In this document: positions 1-6,042 of the stretch, one piece after another | Numbering within the stretch: position 1 is the first letter of the stretch | Layout: each line of letters begins with the position of its first letter | Assembly (NCBI GenBank): GCA_903929925.1 | Contig: CAIYWO010000043.1 | Coordinates: forward strand, 1 to 12,693 | Direction: 5' to 3' | Origin: an uncultured beta proteobacterium | Lineage (GTDB): Bacteria > Pseudomonadota > Gammaproteobacteria > Burkholderiales > Burkholderiaceae_B | Length of the DNA stretch: 12,693 bases | Program-made: the position numbers and the translations under genes | The notes under the pieces: generated by a model | The model's database searches: none | What the model was told of the DNA's origin: nothing | Seen by the model: only the letters and a program-made list of their open reading frames with translations

Positions 1-63
1 AGCCTGTCGATTTTGCGCGACAACGATTCCACTTCAGCACAAACAAGACACTTATCTTCTTGA
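1..63 (+). CDS. ccoS: Probable C-terminal end of CcoS (cbb3 oxidase maturation protein), partial
   Basis: Only the last 20 codons are in the window, ending in TGA at 61-63. The readable tail, SLSILRDNDSTSAQTRHLSS, contains ILRDND, which resembles the IL-x-DDD ending of CcoS, a small one-helix membrane protein needed to insert cofactors into the cbb3 oxidase. The position just before ccoN also fits, since ccoS commonly lies beside ccoNOQP. The other two forward frames are open here too, so the call rests on this short motif and on context. The rest of the gene, and perhaps ccoI, would lie left of the window. Confidence 0.5.
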   Translation, partial: SLSILRDNDSTSAQTRHLSS

Positions 64-66
64 GGT

Positions 67-80
67 TTGATCCAAATCAA
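67..80. promoter_or_regulatory. FNR box upstream of ccoN
   Basis: TTGATCCAAATCAA is a perfect match to the FNR/ANR consensus TTGAT-N4-ATCAA. Its centre (73.5) is 41.5 bases upstream of a plausible transcription start near 115, the class II activation position. This arrangement is typical of ccoNOQP operons, and an Fnr gene with the right DNA-reading residues lies at 8219-8944 in this window. The site begins four bases after the probable ccoS stop codon. Confidence 0.9.
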
Positions 81-102
81 AGCTTGTGTTGGTTGGATTG
101 GG

Positions 103-108
103 CATGAT
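103..108 (+). promoter_or_regulatory. Likely -10 element of the ccoN promoter
   Basis: CATGAT matches the -10 consensus TATAAT at 4 of 6 bases. With a start seven bases downstream (about 115), the FNR box centre falls exactly at -41.5. No good -35 hexamer is present, which is usual for class II FNR-activated promoters because the box covers that position. The leader to the ccoN ATG would be about 31 bases and contains the AAGGA ribosome binding site at 132-136. Confidence 0.5.
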
Positions 109-145
109 TGAGTCACGAAGAAAGTTTTCTTAAGGAACGCAGAAC

Positions 146-1618
146 ATGGCAAGCTTAAGTGCGACGAAGGCAGAGACCTTCAATTACGGCGTGGTGCGGC
201 AGTTTGCAATCATGACCGTCGTGTGGGGCATCGTCGGCATGCTCGTGGGTGTCATCATCGCGGCCCAGCTATTGTGGCCGCAGCTCAACTTCGATATTGC
301 CTGGTTGACATACGGACGCTTAAGGCCTCTGCACACTAACGCAGTTATTTTTGCGTTTGGTGGAAGCGCGCTCTTTGCCGCGTCCTACTATGTTGTGCAA
401 CGTACCTGCCAGGCGCGTTTGTTCTGTGGGCCACTTGCCGCGTTCACGTTCTGGGGCTGGCAGCTTGTTATCGTAGGGGCAGCGATCACGTTGCCCTTAG
501 GTATTACGACATCAAAGGAATATGCTGAGCTCGAGTGGCCCATCGATATTCTGATCACTCTGGTCTGGGTTGCTTATGCCATTGTGTTCTTCGGCACAAT
601 CATTAAACGCAAAGCAAAACATATCTATGTGGCGAACTGGTTTTTTGGCTCCTACATTCTGACCATTGCAGTGTTGCATGTGGTTAACAATATTGAGCTT
701 CCCGTGTCGATGTGGAAGTCTTACTCTGCATACGCAGGGGTACAGGATGCAATGGTGCAGTGGTGGTATGGCCACAACGCAGTCGGGTTCTTCCTGACGA
801 CCAGCTTTCTTGGCATGATGTATTACTTCATTCCGAAGCAGGCGCAGCGACCCATTTATTCCTATCGGCTTTCGATCGTTCACTTCTGGGCGTTGGCCTT
901 TACTTATATGTGGGCAGGCCCGCACCACTTGCTTTATACGTCCTTGCCCGACTGGACACAGTCTCTGGGCATGGTGTTCTCGCTGATTCTTCTGGCCCCA
1001 TCGTGGGGTGGGATGATTAACGGAATCATGACTCTGTCCGGGGCTTGGTACAAGTTGCGCACTGATCCGATCCTGAAGTTCATGGTTGTCTCCTTGTCGT
1101 TCTACGGCATGTCAACCTTTGAAGGGTCGATGATGTCCATTCGCACGGTCAACGCGCTATCGCACTACACCGACTGGACGATTGGCCACGTGCACTCAGG
1201 CGCACTTGGCTGGGTGGCGATGATTACCTTTGGCATGTTGTATTACCTCATTCCTAGGCTGTGGGGTCGCGAAAAAATGTACAGCACTAAATTGATCGAG
1301 GTGCATTTCTGGATCGCGACAGTTGGTGTGGTGCTCTATATCGCCTCCATGTGGATTGCAGGTGTGATGCAAGGTTTGATGTGGCGTGCCACAGAGCCCG
1401 ATGGCTCATTGACCTACAGTTTTGTTGAGTCCGTGAAGTCAACCTTCCCGTTTTACGCAATTCGTTTGGCGGGTGGCACGCTATATCTGTCCGGCATGCT
1501 CTTGATGGCCTACAACGTCTTTAAGACCGTCATCGGTGAGAAGGCAGTAAATCCGGAAATTCCAGCGGATAGCGCGGCCGTACGCCCCACGCTGGCAACC
1601 GCACCAGCCAGCGCCTAA
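146..1618 (+). CDS. ccoN: cbb3-type cytochrome c oxidase subunit I (CcoN)
   Basis: This is the catalytic, membrane-embedded heme-copper subunit that reduces oxygen to water and pumps protons under low oxygen. The 490-residue length is usual for CcoN. The six invariant metal-ligand histidines are visible: H63 (RPLHTNA) and H350 for the low-spin heme b, H348 (IGHVHSG) for heme b3, and H210 (YGHNAVG), H260 and H261 (AGPHHLL) for CuB. Y254 in FTYMWAGPHH is at the place of the tyrosine that cbb3 oxidases cross-link to the CuB histidine. About twelve hydrophobic helices span the chain. The ATG follows AAGGA by nine bases. It is the first gene of ccoNOQP and sits behind a perfect FNR box. The last 25 residues or so are an Ala/Pro-rich tail with no motif. 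Confidence 0.98.
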   Translation: MASLSATKAETFNYGVVRQFAIMTVVWGIVGMLVGVIIAAQLLWPQLNFDIAWLTYGRLRPLHTNAVIFAFGGSALFAASYYVVQRTCQARLFCGPLAAFTFWGWQLVIVGAAITLPLGITTSKEYAELEWPIDILITLVWVAYAIVFFGTIIKRKAKHIYVANWFFGSYILTIAVLHVVNNIELPVSMWKSYSAYAGVQDAMVQWWYGHNAVGFFLTTSFLGMMYYFIPKQAQRPIYSYRLSIVHFWALAFTYMWAGPHHLLYTSLPDWTQSLGMVFSLILLAPSWGGMINGIMTLSGAWYKLRTDPILKFMVVSLSFYGMSTFEGSMMSIRTVNALSHYTDWTIGHVHSGALGWVAMITFGMLYYLIPRLWGREKMYSTKLIEVHFWIATVGVVLYIASMWIAGVMQGLMWRATEPDGSLTYSFVESVKSTFPFYAIRLAGGTLYLSGMLLMAYNVFKTVIGEKAVNPEIPADSAAVRPTLATAPASA

Positions 1619-1628
1619 GGAGAATCAC

Positions 1629-2303
1629 ATGGCTCAAGAAAATCATGGCTTTTTTTCACACCAGACGCTTGAAAAGAACATTGGCTGGATGATTATTTGC
1701 AGTATTTTGGTTGTTCTGTTTGCTGGCTTAGTGCAAATTGTTCCACTGTTTTTCCAGCACTCGACGACTAAAGCCACAGCGGGTGTTGAACCTTATGACG
1801 CATTGCGTTTGATGGGTCGAGACCTTTATATCCGCGAGGGTTGTGTCGGCTGCCACTCTCAGCAAATCCGTATGCTGCGTGCTGAAGTTCAACGCTATGG
1901 CCCGTATTCACTGGCGAGCGAGTCCGTCTACGAGCGCCCATTTTTGTGGGGCTCAAAGCGCACCGGACCAGACCTGACCCGTGTCGGCGAGCGCTACTCC
2001 GATGAGTGGCACCGCATTCACTTGCGCAACCCACGGGTGGTGGTGCCTGAGTCCAATATGCCGGGATATCCGTGGTTGGCGCAACAGCCACTTAAGGCTG
2101 ACGATATAGCCGATCGTATGCGCACTTTGCGTACCTTAGGTGTGCCTTACACCGATGCGCAAATCGCTGCGGCGCCTGAGGCGCTCACGGGTAAGACAGA
2201 AGAGGATGCCATGGTGGCGTACTTGCAGGGACTTGGCACGGGTGCACGTAAAGCTGCGCAGGCCGCACAAGCTTCCGCTAAGCCAGCACAAGGAGCGAAA
2301 TAA
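1629..2303 (+). CDS. ccoO: cbb3-type cytochrome c oxidase subunit II (CcoO), monoheme cytochrome c
   Basis: CcoO is the membrane-anchored monoheme cytochrome c that passes electrons towards CcoN. The 224-residue chain has one N-terminal membrane helix (about residues 18-42) and then a periplasmic domain with a single CVGCH heme c site (C72, C75, H76). M144 in SNMPGYPWL is the expected axial ligand. EGCVGCHSQQIR and WGSKRTGPDL are CcoO/FixO hallmarks. The C-terminal 20 residues are rich in Ala, Gln and Lys and look disordered. AGGAG at 1618-1622, overlapping the end of the ccoN stop codon, gives a ribosome binding site for the ATG, and the gene lies 10 bases after ccoN. Its TAA shares one base with the ccoQ start (TAATG), suggesting translational coupling. 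Confidence 0.98.
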   Translation: MAQENHGFFSHQTLEKNIGWMIICSILVVLFAGLVQIVPLFFQHSTTKATAGVEPYDALRLMGRDLYIREGCVGCHSQQIRMLRAEVQRYGPYSLASESVYERPFLWGSKRTGPDLTRVGERYSDEWHRIHLRNPRVVVPESNMPGYPWLAQQPLKADDIADRMRTLRTLGVPYTDAQIAAAPEALTGKTEEDAMVAYLQGLGTGARKAAQAAQASAKPAQGAK

Positions 2304-2476
2304 TGGTTGCCGTACTTAACGCGATTGCAACGGTCCTTGCGATGGCGACATTTTTTGGAATTATTTTGTGGGCGTTTTCTAAAGGACGTCGGCAAGCAAA
2401 CCATGAAGCGGCTATGTTGCCTTTCGCGTTGCCCGATGAAGGGGCCAAGTCAGATACTGAGGACGGACGGTCATGA
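2303..2476 (+). CDS. ccoQ: cbb3-type oxidase small subunit CcoQ
   Basis: This 57-residue protein starts MVAVLNAIAT. One hydrophobic helix (about residues 5-25) is followed by a basic stretch (SKGRR) and an acidic, polar tail ending DTEDGRS. That matches the CcoQ/FixQ family, a one-helix subunit that stabilises the cbb3 complex. The ATG overlaps the ccoO stop by one base and has AGGAG at 2291-2295, seven bases upstream. The TGA overlaps the ccoP start by four bases (ATGA at 2473-2476). Sequence conservation in this family is weak, so size, topology and the fixed position between ccoO and ccoP carry the call. A longer reading frame in another phase covers the same DNA and is spurious. Confidence 0.92.
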   Translation: MVAVLNAIATVLAMATFFGIILWAFSKGRRQANHEAAMLPFALPDEGAKSDTEDGRS

Positions 2477-3420
2477 GCGATTTTGTGAGCGGTTTTTGGG
2501 GATACTACATCGCAGCGATTGTTCTGCTCGGAATCGCCTGGTGTTTATGGTTGCTGTTTTCACAACGTAAGTGGCTTGGTGCACGCACAGTTGTTGTAGA
2601 AGATACCGGACACGTGTGGGACGGTGATTTGCGCGAACTTAATAACCCCGTCCCACGCTGGTGGACCATGATGTATGTCCTCATGTGTGTGTTTGGTCTG
2701 GGTTACCTTGTCTTGTACCCAGGTCTAGGTGAGTTCAATGGCAGTTTGGGCTATACCTCTGCACAAGAGGTTCGGCAAGATCAGGCAGAGCTGGATGCTC
2801 AAGTCAAACCTGTTTACGAAAAATTCGCCAAGATGGATATTCCAGCGATCGCTGCGGATGTTGAAGCGCGAGTCATCGGACAGCGCCTATTTTTAAATAA
2901 TTGTGCGCAATGTCATGGCTCAGACGCGAAGGGTGCGACTAGCTTTCCAAACTTGGTTGAAGGTGACTCGTTGTACGGTCGAACACCCGAGGCATTACAA
3001 GCTTCAATTACCAATGGCCGCAACGGCGTGATGCCAGGCTTTCAAGCGACCGTCGATGCCCGCACGGCTGGTGATATCGCACAATATGTCCGTTCCTTAT
3101 CGGGCCTTGCGCATGATCAGATCCGTGTTATTCGTGGTAAGCGTGAATACCTCAATAACTGCGTTGCCTGTCATGGCGCAGATGGCAAAGGCAACAAAGC
3201 CTTAGGCGCACCGAATCTGACGGATGATGTCTGGCTATACGGCAGTTCTGAGGCAACGATTGTGCACAGCATCCTTAACGGCCGTAATAACCGTATGCCA
3301 GCCCAAGAGCATTTGTTGACCCCAGAGCAAATCCGTTTGCTGACCGCTTGGGTTTGGGGTCTGTCAAGTGGACGGGATGTGACAGGTTCTGCTGCCATGA
3401 ACACTGCCGCGACGAAGTGA
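2473..3420 (+). CDS. ccoP: cbb3-type cytochrome c oxidase subunit III (CcoP), diheme cytochrome c
   Basis: CcoP takes electrons from the bc1 complex or soluble cytochrome c and hands them to CcoO. The protein has 315 residues. Two membrane helices (about 8-30 and 64-82) flank the CcoP signature GHVWDGDLRELNNPVPRWW. Two periplasmic cytochrome c domains follow, with heme sites CAQCH (C144, C147, H148) and CVACH (C230, C233, H234). The likely axial methionines are M187 (GVMPGF) and M275 (NRMPAQ). The start overlaps the ccoQ stop (ATGA), so translation is probably coupled. Both heme motifs are intact and the length is normal. The final 15 residues are low-complexity and polar. Confidence 0.98.
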   Translation: MSDFVSGFWGYYIAAIVLLGIAWCLWLLFSQRKWLGARTVVVEDTGHVWDGDLRELNNPVPRWWTMMYVLMCVFGLGYLVLYPGLGEFNGSLGYTSAQEVRQDQAELDAQVKPVYEKFAKMDIPAIAADVEARVIGQRLFLNNCAQCHGSDAKGATSFPNLVEGDSLYGRTPEALQASITNGRNGVMPGFQATVDARTAGDIAQYVRSLSGLAHDQIRVIRGKREYLNNCVACHGADGKGNKALGAPNLTDDVWLYGSSEATIVHSILNGRNNRMPAQEHLLTPEQIRLLTAWVWGLSSGRDVTGSAAMNTAATK

Positions 3421-3429
3421 GGTTGATGC

Positions 3430-4935
3430 GTGTCGATTGATCCTAAACTGAGTAGTGCTGATGTGGTCGCCGTTGAGCCTTTGGGCTGGCGACCCTTAGG
3501 CGCTGTGGATCGTGTCGGCAATGAGGATACGGTTGAACACACGCTTGTAGACGTACGGCAAAAAATCTATGCGCGCTCGGTTATTGGTTGGTTTGCACGT
3601 TGGCGCATCGCACTAGTGGTACTCACTCAGGCACTGTTCTACGGTTTGCCTTGGGTCAATTGGAATGATCGACAGGCAGTACTGTTTGATCTGGGTGCGC
3701 GTAAGTTTTATATCTTCGGTATGGTGCTTTGGCCGCAAGATGTTATTTACTTGACTCTTTTACTGATTATTTCCGCGCTGGGTCTCTTCCTCTTCACAGC
3801 CGTTGCCGGCCGACTCTTCTGCGGCTATGCCTGTCCACAGACGGTTTATACCGAAATTTTCATGTGGATCGAGCGTCGTATAGAAGGGGATCGCATCAAG
3901 CGTATTCGGCTTGATGAGTCTCCGTTGTCGCTACACAAGGTGCGCATTAAAGCGACCAAGCATCTGCTGTGGTTGGTTGTTGCAGTATGGACTGGCTTCT
4001 CTTTTATTGGTTACTTTGCGCCTATTCGCGGTCTGATGACTGATTTGATGGCCTTTGCGCTTGGACCTTGGCAATGGTTTTGGTTGTTGTTCTATAGCTT
4101 TGCGACTTGGGGGAATGCGGGATTTCTGCGCGAACAAGTTTGCAAGTATATGTGTCCCTACGCACGCTTCCAGAGCGTGATGGTTGATCGAGACACGTTA
4201 GTTGTCACCTACGACAAAGAGCGAGGCGACCCGCGTGGTTCGCGTTCCAAGAAAGTCGACTACAGAGCTCAAGGCTTAGGCGATTGCGTTGACTGCAGCA
4301 TTTGCGTGCAGGTTTGCCCGACTGGGATTGATATACGTGACGGTCTGCAATACATGTGTATCGGTTGCGGAGCGTGCGTCGATGCCTGCCATGAGGTGAT
4401 GAATAAGTTGGAGTATCCCACTGGGCTCATCCGATACACCTCCGAGCGCGCTTTGCAAGAAAAATTGACGACCAAGGGTATTCGACGTCATGTATTGCGC
4501 CCTCGGGTCTTAATTTATTCGGTGTTGATGTTACTTCTCGTATCGGTATTTGTTGGCGCACTTGCAACACGCACCACACTTAGAGTCGATGTCATTCGTG
4601 ATCGAGGCATGCTTGGTCGAGAGGTTGCGGGCGGCTTGATTGAAAACGTATACCGTTTACAAATGCTCAACGCCTCTGAGGATCCTCTGCATTTAGCGTT
4701 GAGTGTTGAAGGTGCCCCAGGCTTAGTTTTGAAAATTGTCGATGGGACTGTGTCGAGTACATCGCTCGAAATGGCGAGCGCGTCGAACCGTATCGTTGCC
4801 GTCGTAGTCAGGGCGCCTGTGGGAAGTATGACGCCTGGTCCCCACCCAATCACCTTTGTGACGAAATCTACAACCCCCGAGGGGAAACTGTTGACAGAAA
4901 TTCGTGAAAAATCGAGTTTTATTGTCCCTAACTAA
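3430..4935 (+). CDS. ccoG: Cytochrome oxidase assembly/copper-handling ferredoxin CcoG (FixG, RdxA family)
   Basis: CcoG is a membrane iron-sulfur protein that takes part in copper reduction and delivery during cbb3 oxidase assembly. The 501 residues hold several membrane helices (about 57-76, 98-128, 177-197, 210-228 and 359-379). Two CxxxC motifs are present, CGYAC (C131/C135) and CKYMC (C238/C242). Two ferredoxin-type [4Fe-4S] motifs follow (C286, C289, C292, C296 and C310, C313, C316, C320). A C-terminal periplasmic Ig-like domain occupies about 388-501. The start is GTG at 3430: GAGG at 3419-3422, overlapping the ccoP stop, is seven bases upstream. An ATG five bases before it is out of frame and ends after four codons. 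The gene is co-transcribed with ccoNOQP. Confidence 0.97.
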   Translation: MSIDPKLSSADVVAVEPLGWRPLGAVDRVGNEDTVEHTLVDVRQKIYARSVIGWFARWRIALVVLTQALFYGLPWVNWNDRQAVLFDLGARKFYIFGMVLWPQDVIYLTLLLIISALGLFLFTAVAGRLFCGYACPQTVYTEIFMWIERRIEGDRIKRIRLDESPLSLHKVRIKATKHLLWLVVAVWTGFSFIGYFAPIRGLMTDLMAFALGPWQWFWLLFYSFATWGNAGFLREQVCKYMCPYARFQSVMVDRDTLVVTYDKERGDPRGSRSKKVDYRAQGLGDCVDCSICVQVCPTGIDIRDGLQYMCIGCGACVDACHEVMNKLEYPTGLIRYTSERALQEKLTTKGIRRHVLRPRVLIYSVLMLLLVSVFVGALATRTTLRVDVIRDRGMLGREVAGGLIENVYRLQMLNASEDPLHLALSVEGAPGLVLKIVDGTVSSTSLEMASASNRIVAVVVRAPVGSMTPGPHPITFVTKSTTPEGKLLTEIREKSSFIVPN

Positions 4936-4944
4936 GGAATCATC

Positions 4945-5187
4945 ATGCAACAAGTGAGTAAGGGAACGACCTTGGTTTCAGAGCAATCCTCGGCGACGCC
5001 CTGGTGGCGTGAGCGCTGGACGTGGCTGCTAATGGCTGGGCCCGCGCTGGCGATTGTTGGCTGTGTCATCACCATCACCTTGGCGTTCTCGAACTTTGGC
5101 GATCAAGCAATTGCTGATGGTGGGTTGAAGCGCGGCCTTGTTGTTGAGCAACACTCCGGCGCTCAGCCGGCAACGCAAGCCCGTTAA
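4945..5187 (+). CDS. ccoH: Short FixH/CcoH-like membrane protein
   Basis: This 80-residue protein has a polar N-terminus, then PWWRERWTWLLMAGPALAIV leading into one membrane helix (about 27-48), and a short tail containing ADGGLKRGLVVEQ. The WW-R-E-x-W-x-WLLMAGP segment and the later KxGL motif fit the N-terminal part of FixH/CcoH, a cbb3 assembly partner. Full FixH proteins usually carry a further periplasmic domain of roughly 80-100 residues, absent here. The common D-D-Y-Y-K motif also reads D-G-G-L-K. No frame after the stop restores a FixH domain, so this looks like a naturally short form. AAGGAA overlaps the ccoG stop and serves as ribosome binding site. The gene starts 9 bases after ccoG. 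Confidence 0.8.
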   Translation: MQQVSKGTTLVSEQSSATPWWRERWTWLLMAGPALAIVGCVITITLAFSNFGDQAIADGGLKRGLVVEQHSGAQPATQAR

Positions 5188-5199
5188 CCGGAGACAGCC

Positions 5200-5427
5200 A
5201 TGAAATGGCGATCGCTGATGTGGATTTTATGGCCATCCTTTCTGATGGCCGGTGCAGCCAGTGCGGTAGTCTTTGCGCTGGTTGATCCCTTGGATGTTGC
5301 GATTTTTGGGCATATCCGGCTCGAGCGTGATTTTTTATACGCGGCAGGGTTTTTCTTTTTTTGGCTCGTTGCTGCCGGTTCCAGTGCGTTAACGCTCTTT
5401 ATGGCTCCGGTCAGCAACTCTGACTAG
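5200..5427 (+). CDS. Small two-helix membrane protein of unknown function, last gene of the cco operon
   Basis: The 75-residue product has a short basic start (MKWRS) and two hydrophobic helices (about 7-27 and 46-68). A connecting loop holds VDPLDVAIFGHIRLERD, and a short polar tail follows. I recognise no named family, although similar small proteins near ccoGH in Burkholderiales seem familiar. A clear ribosome binding site (GGAG at 5190-5193, six bases before the ATG), a 12-base gap after ccoH and the same strand support a real gene translated with the operon. Its place beside ccoG and ccoH suggests, without proving, a role in oxidase assembly or membrane stability. The conserved-looking aromatic and Asp-Pro loop is the best handle for a family search. 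Confidence 0.8.
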   Translation: MKWRSLMWILWPSFLMAGAASAVVFALVDPLDVAIFGHIRLERDFLYAAGFFFFWLVAAGSSALTLFMAPVSNSD

Positions 5428-5435
5428 GCTGACGT

Positions 5436-5897
5436 TTAGTGGCGCTCGCCGGCTAGCATTCTGACTGCCGTATAGGTCATCACGTCCACATTGTTTTGAT
5501 TTTTTACGTCCACACGTGACGTCACGACAGCCCGGTTATGTTTCGAGGTGGGGCGTATGCCAGTGACCTCTACCTCCGCCCAAACCGTGTCTCCGGCTAT
5601 CACTGGGTGCAAGATTTTTTTGTGTACCTCGAGCAGTGCCAGGCCGGTTCCTTGCACCATTCCTTGCATCAAGAGGCCTTCAATCAGGCCGTAGGTCAGC
5701 CCGCCAGGCACAGGCCGACCTTTCATTGCGCCGTGGGAGAAGGTCGTGTCGATAAAGATTGTCTCGAGCATCCCCGTGACGCTAATGAAATTCACGATAT
5801 CTGTCTCGGTGATGGTGCGACGGTAGGTTCTAAACCGTTGCCCAACGGCCAATTCTTGCCAGATATATCCCGCGCCTAATAGCTTAGTCTCACTCAT
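5436..5897 (-). CDS. MaoC-like hotdog-fold acyl-CoA protein lacking the usual catalytic Asp/His pair
   Basis: The 153-residue product looks like a single hotdog domain of the MaoC/hydratase family, whose members add water to 2-enoyl-CoA. The start chosen is ATG at 5897 (MSETKLLG) because AAGGA lies seven bases upstream. An in-frame ATG at 5939 has no such site and would add a Pro/Gly-rich leader. The hotdog helix is in GRPVPGGLTYGLIEGLL (60-76). The usual hydratase motif G-D-x-N-P-x-H-x-D reads G42-M-L-E-T-I-F48-I-D50, so the catalytic Asp and His are replaced by Met43 and Phe48. It may therefore be a different hotdog enzyme, a binding protein or a subfamily with other catalytic residues. It is divergent from the acyl-CoA dehydrogenase pair, which points to shared acyl-CoA metabolism. 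Confidence 0.85.
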   Translation of the reverse strand: MSETKLLGAGYIWQELAVGQRFRTYRRTITETDIVNFISVTGMLETIFIDTTFSHGAMKGRPVPGGLTYGLIEGLLMQGMVQGTGLALLEVHKKILHPVIAGDTVWAEVEVTGIRPTSKHNRAVVTSRVDVKNQNNVDVMTYTAVRMLAGERH

Positions 5898-6042
5898 GTC
5901 TTTATCCTTAGTGTTTGGCCCCGGAGCACCCAAACCCATACAATCAAGGGCTGAATCGAGGTCTCTATATTCCTAGTATATTGCGACCAGATAACCGAGG
6001 TATCCTCGGCTGAATTTCCCTTATTTCCGGACACGTACGAAT
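5898..6042. promoter_or_regulatory. Divergent regulatory region between the MaoC-like gene and the acyl-CoA dehydrogenases
   Basis: These 145 bases must hold the start signals for both directions. TATATT occurs twice, at 5966-5971 and 5977-5982, exactly 11 bases apart. Either copy could be a -10 element for the rightward genes. Downstream is a perfect inverted repeat, CCGAGG-TAT-CCTCGG, at 5995-6009. No clear -35 element and no FNR box were found. The ATG at 6043 has no good Shine-Dalgarno sequence. Confidence 0.5.
5995..6009. repeat. Perfect inverted repeat CCGAGG-TAT-CCTCGG
   Basis: Six-base arms with a three-base spacer lie 33 bases before the acyl-CoA dehydrogenase ATG. If transcription starts just after the second TATATT (about 5989), the repeat would lie at roughly +7 to +21. 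That is a suitable place for a repressor operator or for a hairpin in the mRNA leader. It lacks a following T-run, so it is not an intrinsic terminator. A chance occurrence is possible. Confidence 0.5.

Noticed and set aside
512..928. Open frame of 138 codons on the - strand inside ccoN
   Set aside because: It lies wholly opposite a certain gene, has no ribosome binding site or domain, and its composition looks like a frame shadow.
2307..2570. Open frame of 87 codons over the ccoO-ccoP junction
   Set aside because: It overlaps ccoQ in another frame. CcoQ has the right size, helix, ribosome binding site and overlapping start and stop signals; this frame has none.
5185..5200. Possible frameshift cutting off the rest of CcoH
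   Set aside because: No frame after the stop encodes an Ig-like FixH domain, and the next gene starts with its own ribosome binding site 12 bases on.
5949..6015. GGCTGAAT direct repeat (5949 and 6008) near the divergent promoters
   Set aside because: Eight bases repeated once at about 60 bases distance is close to chance and has no symmetry.
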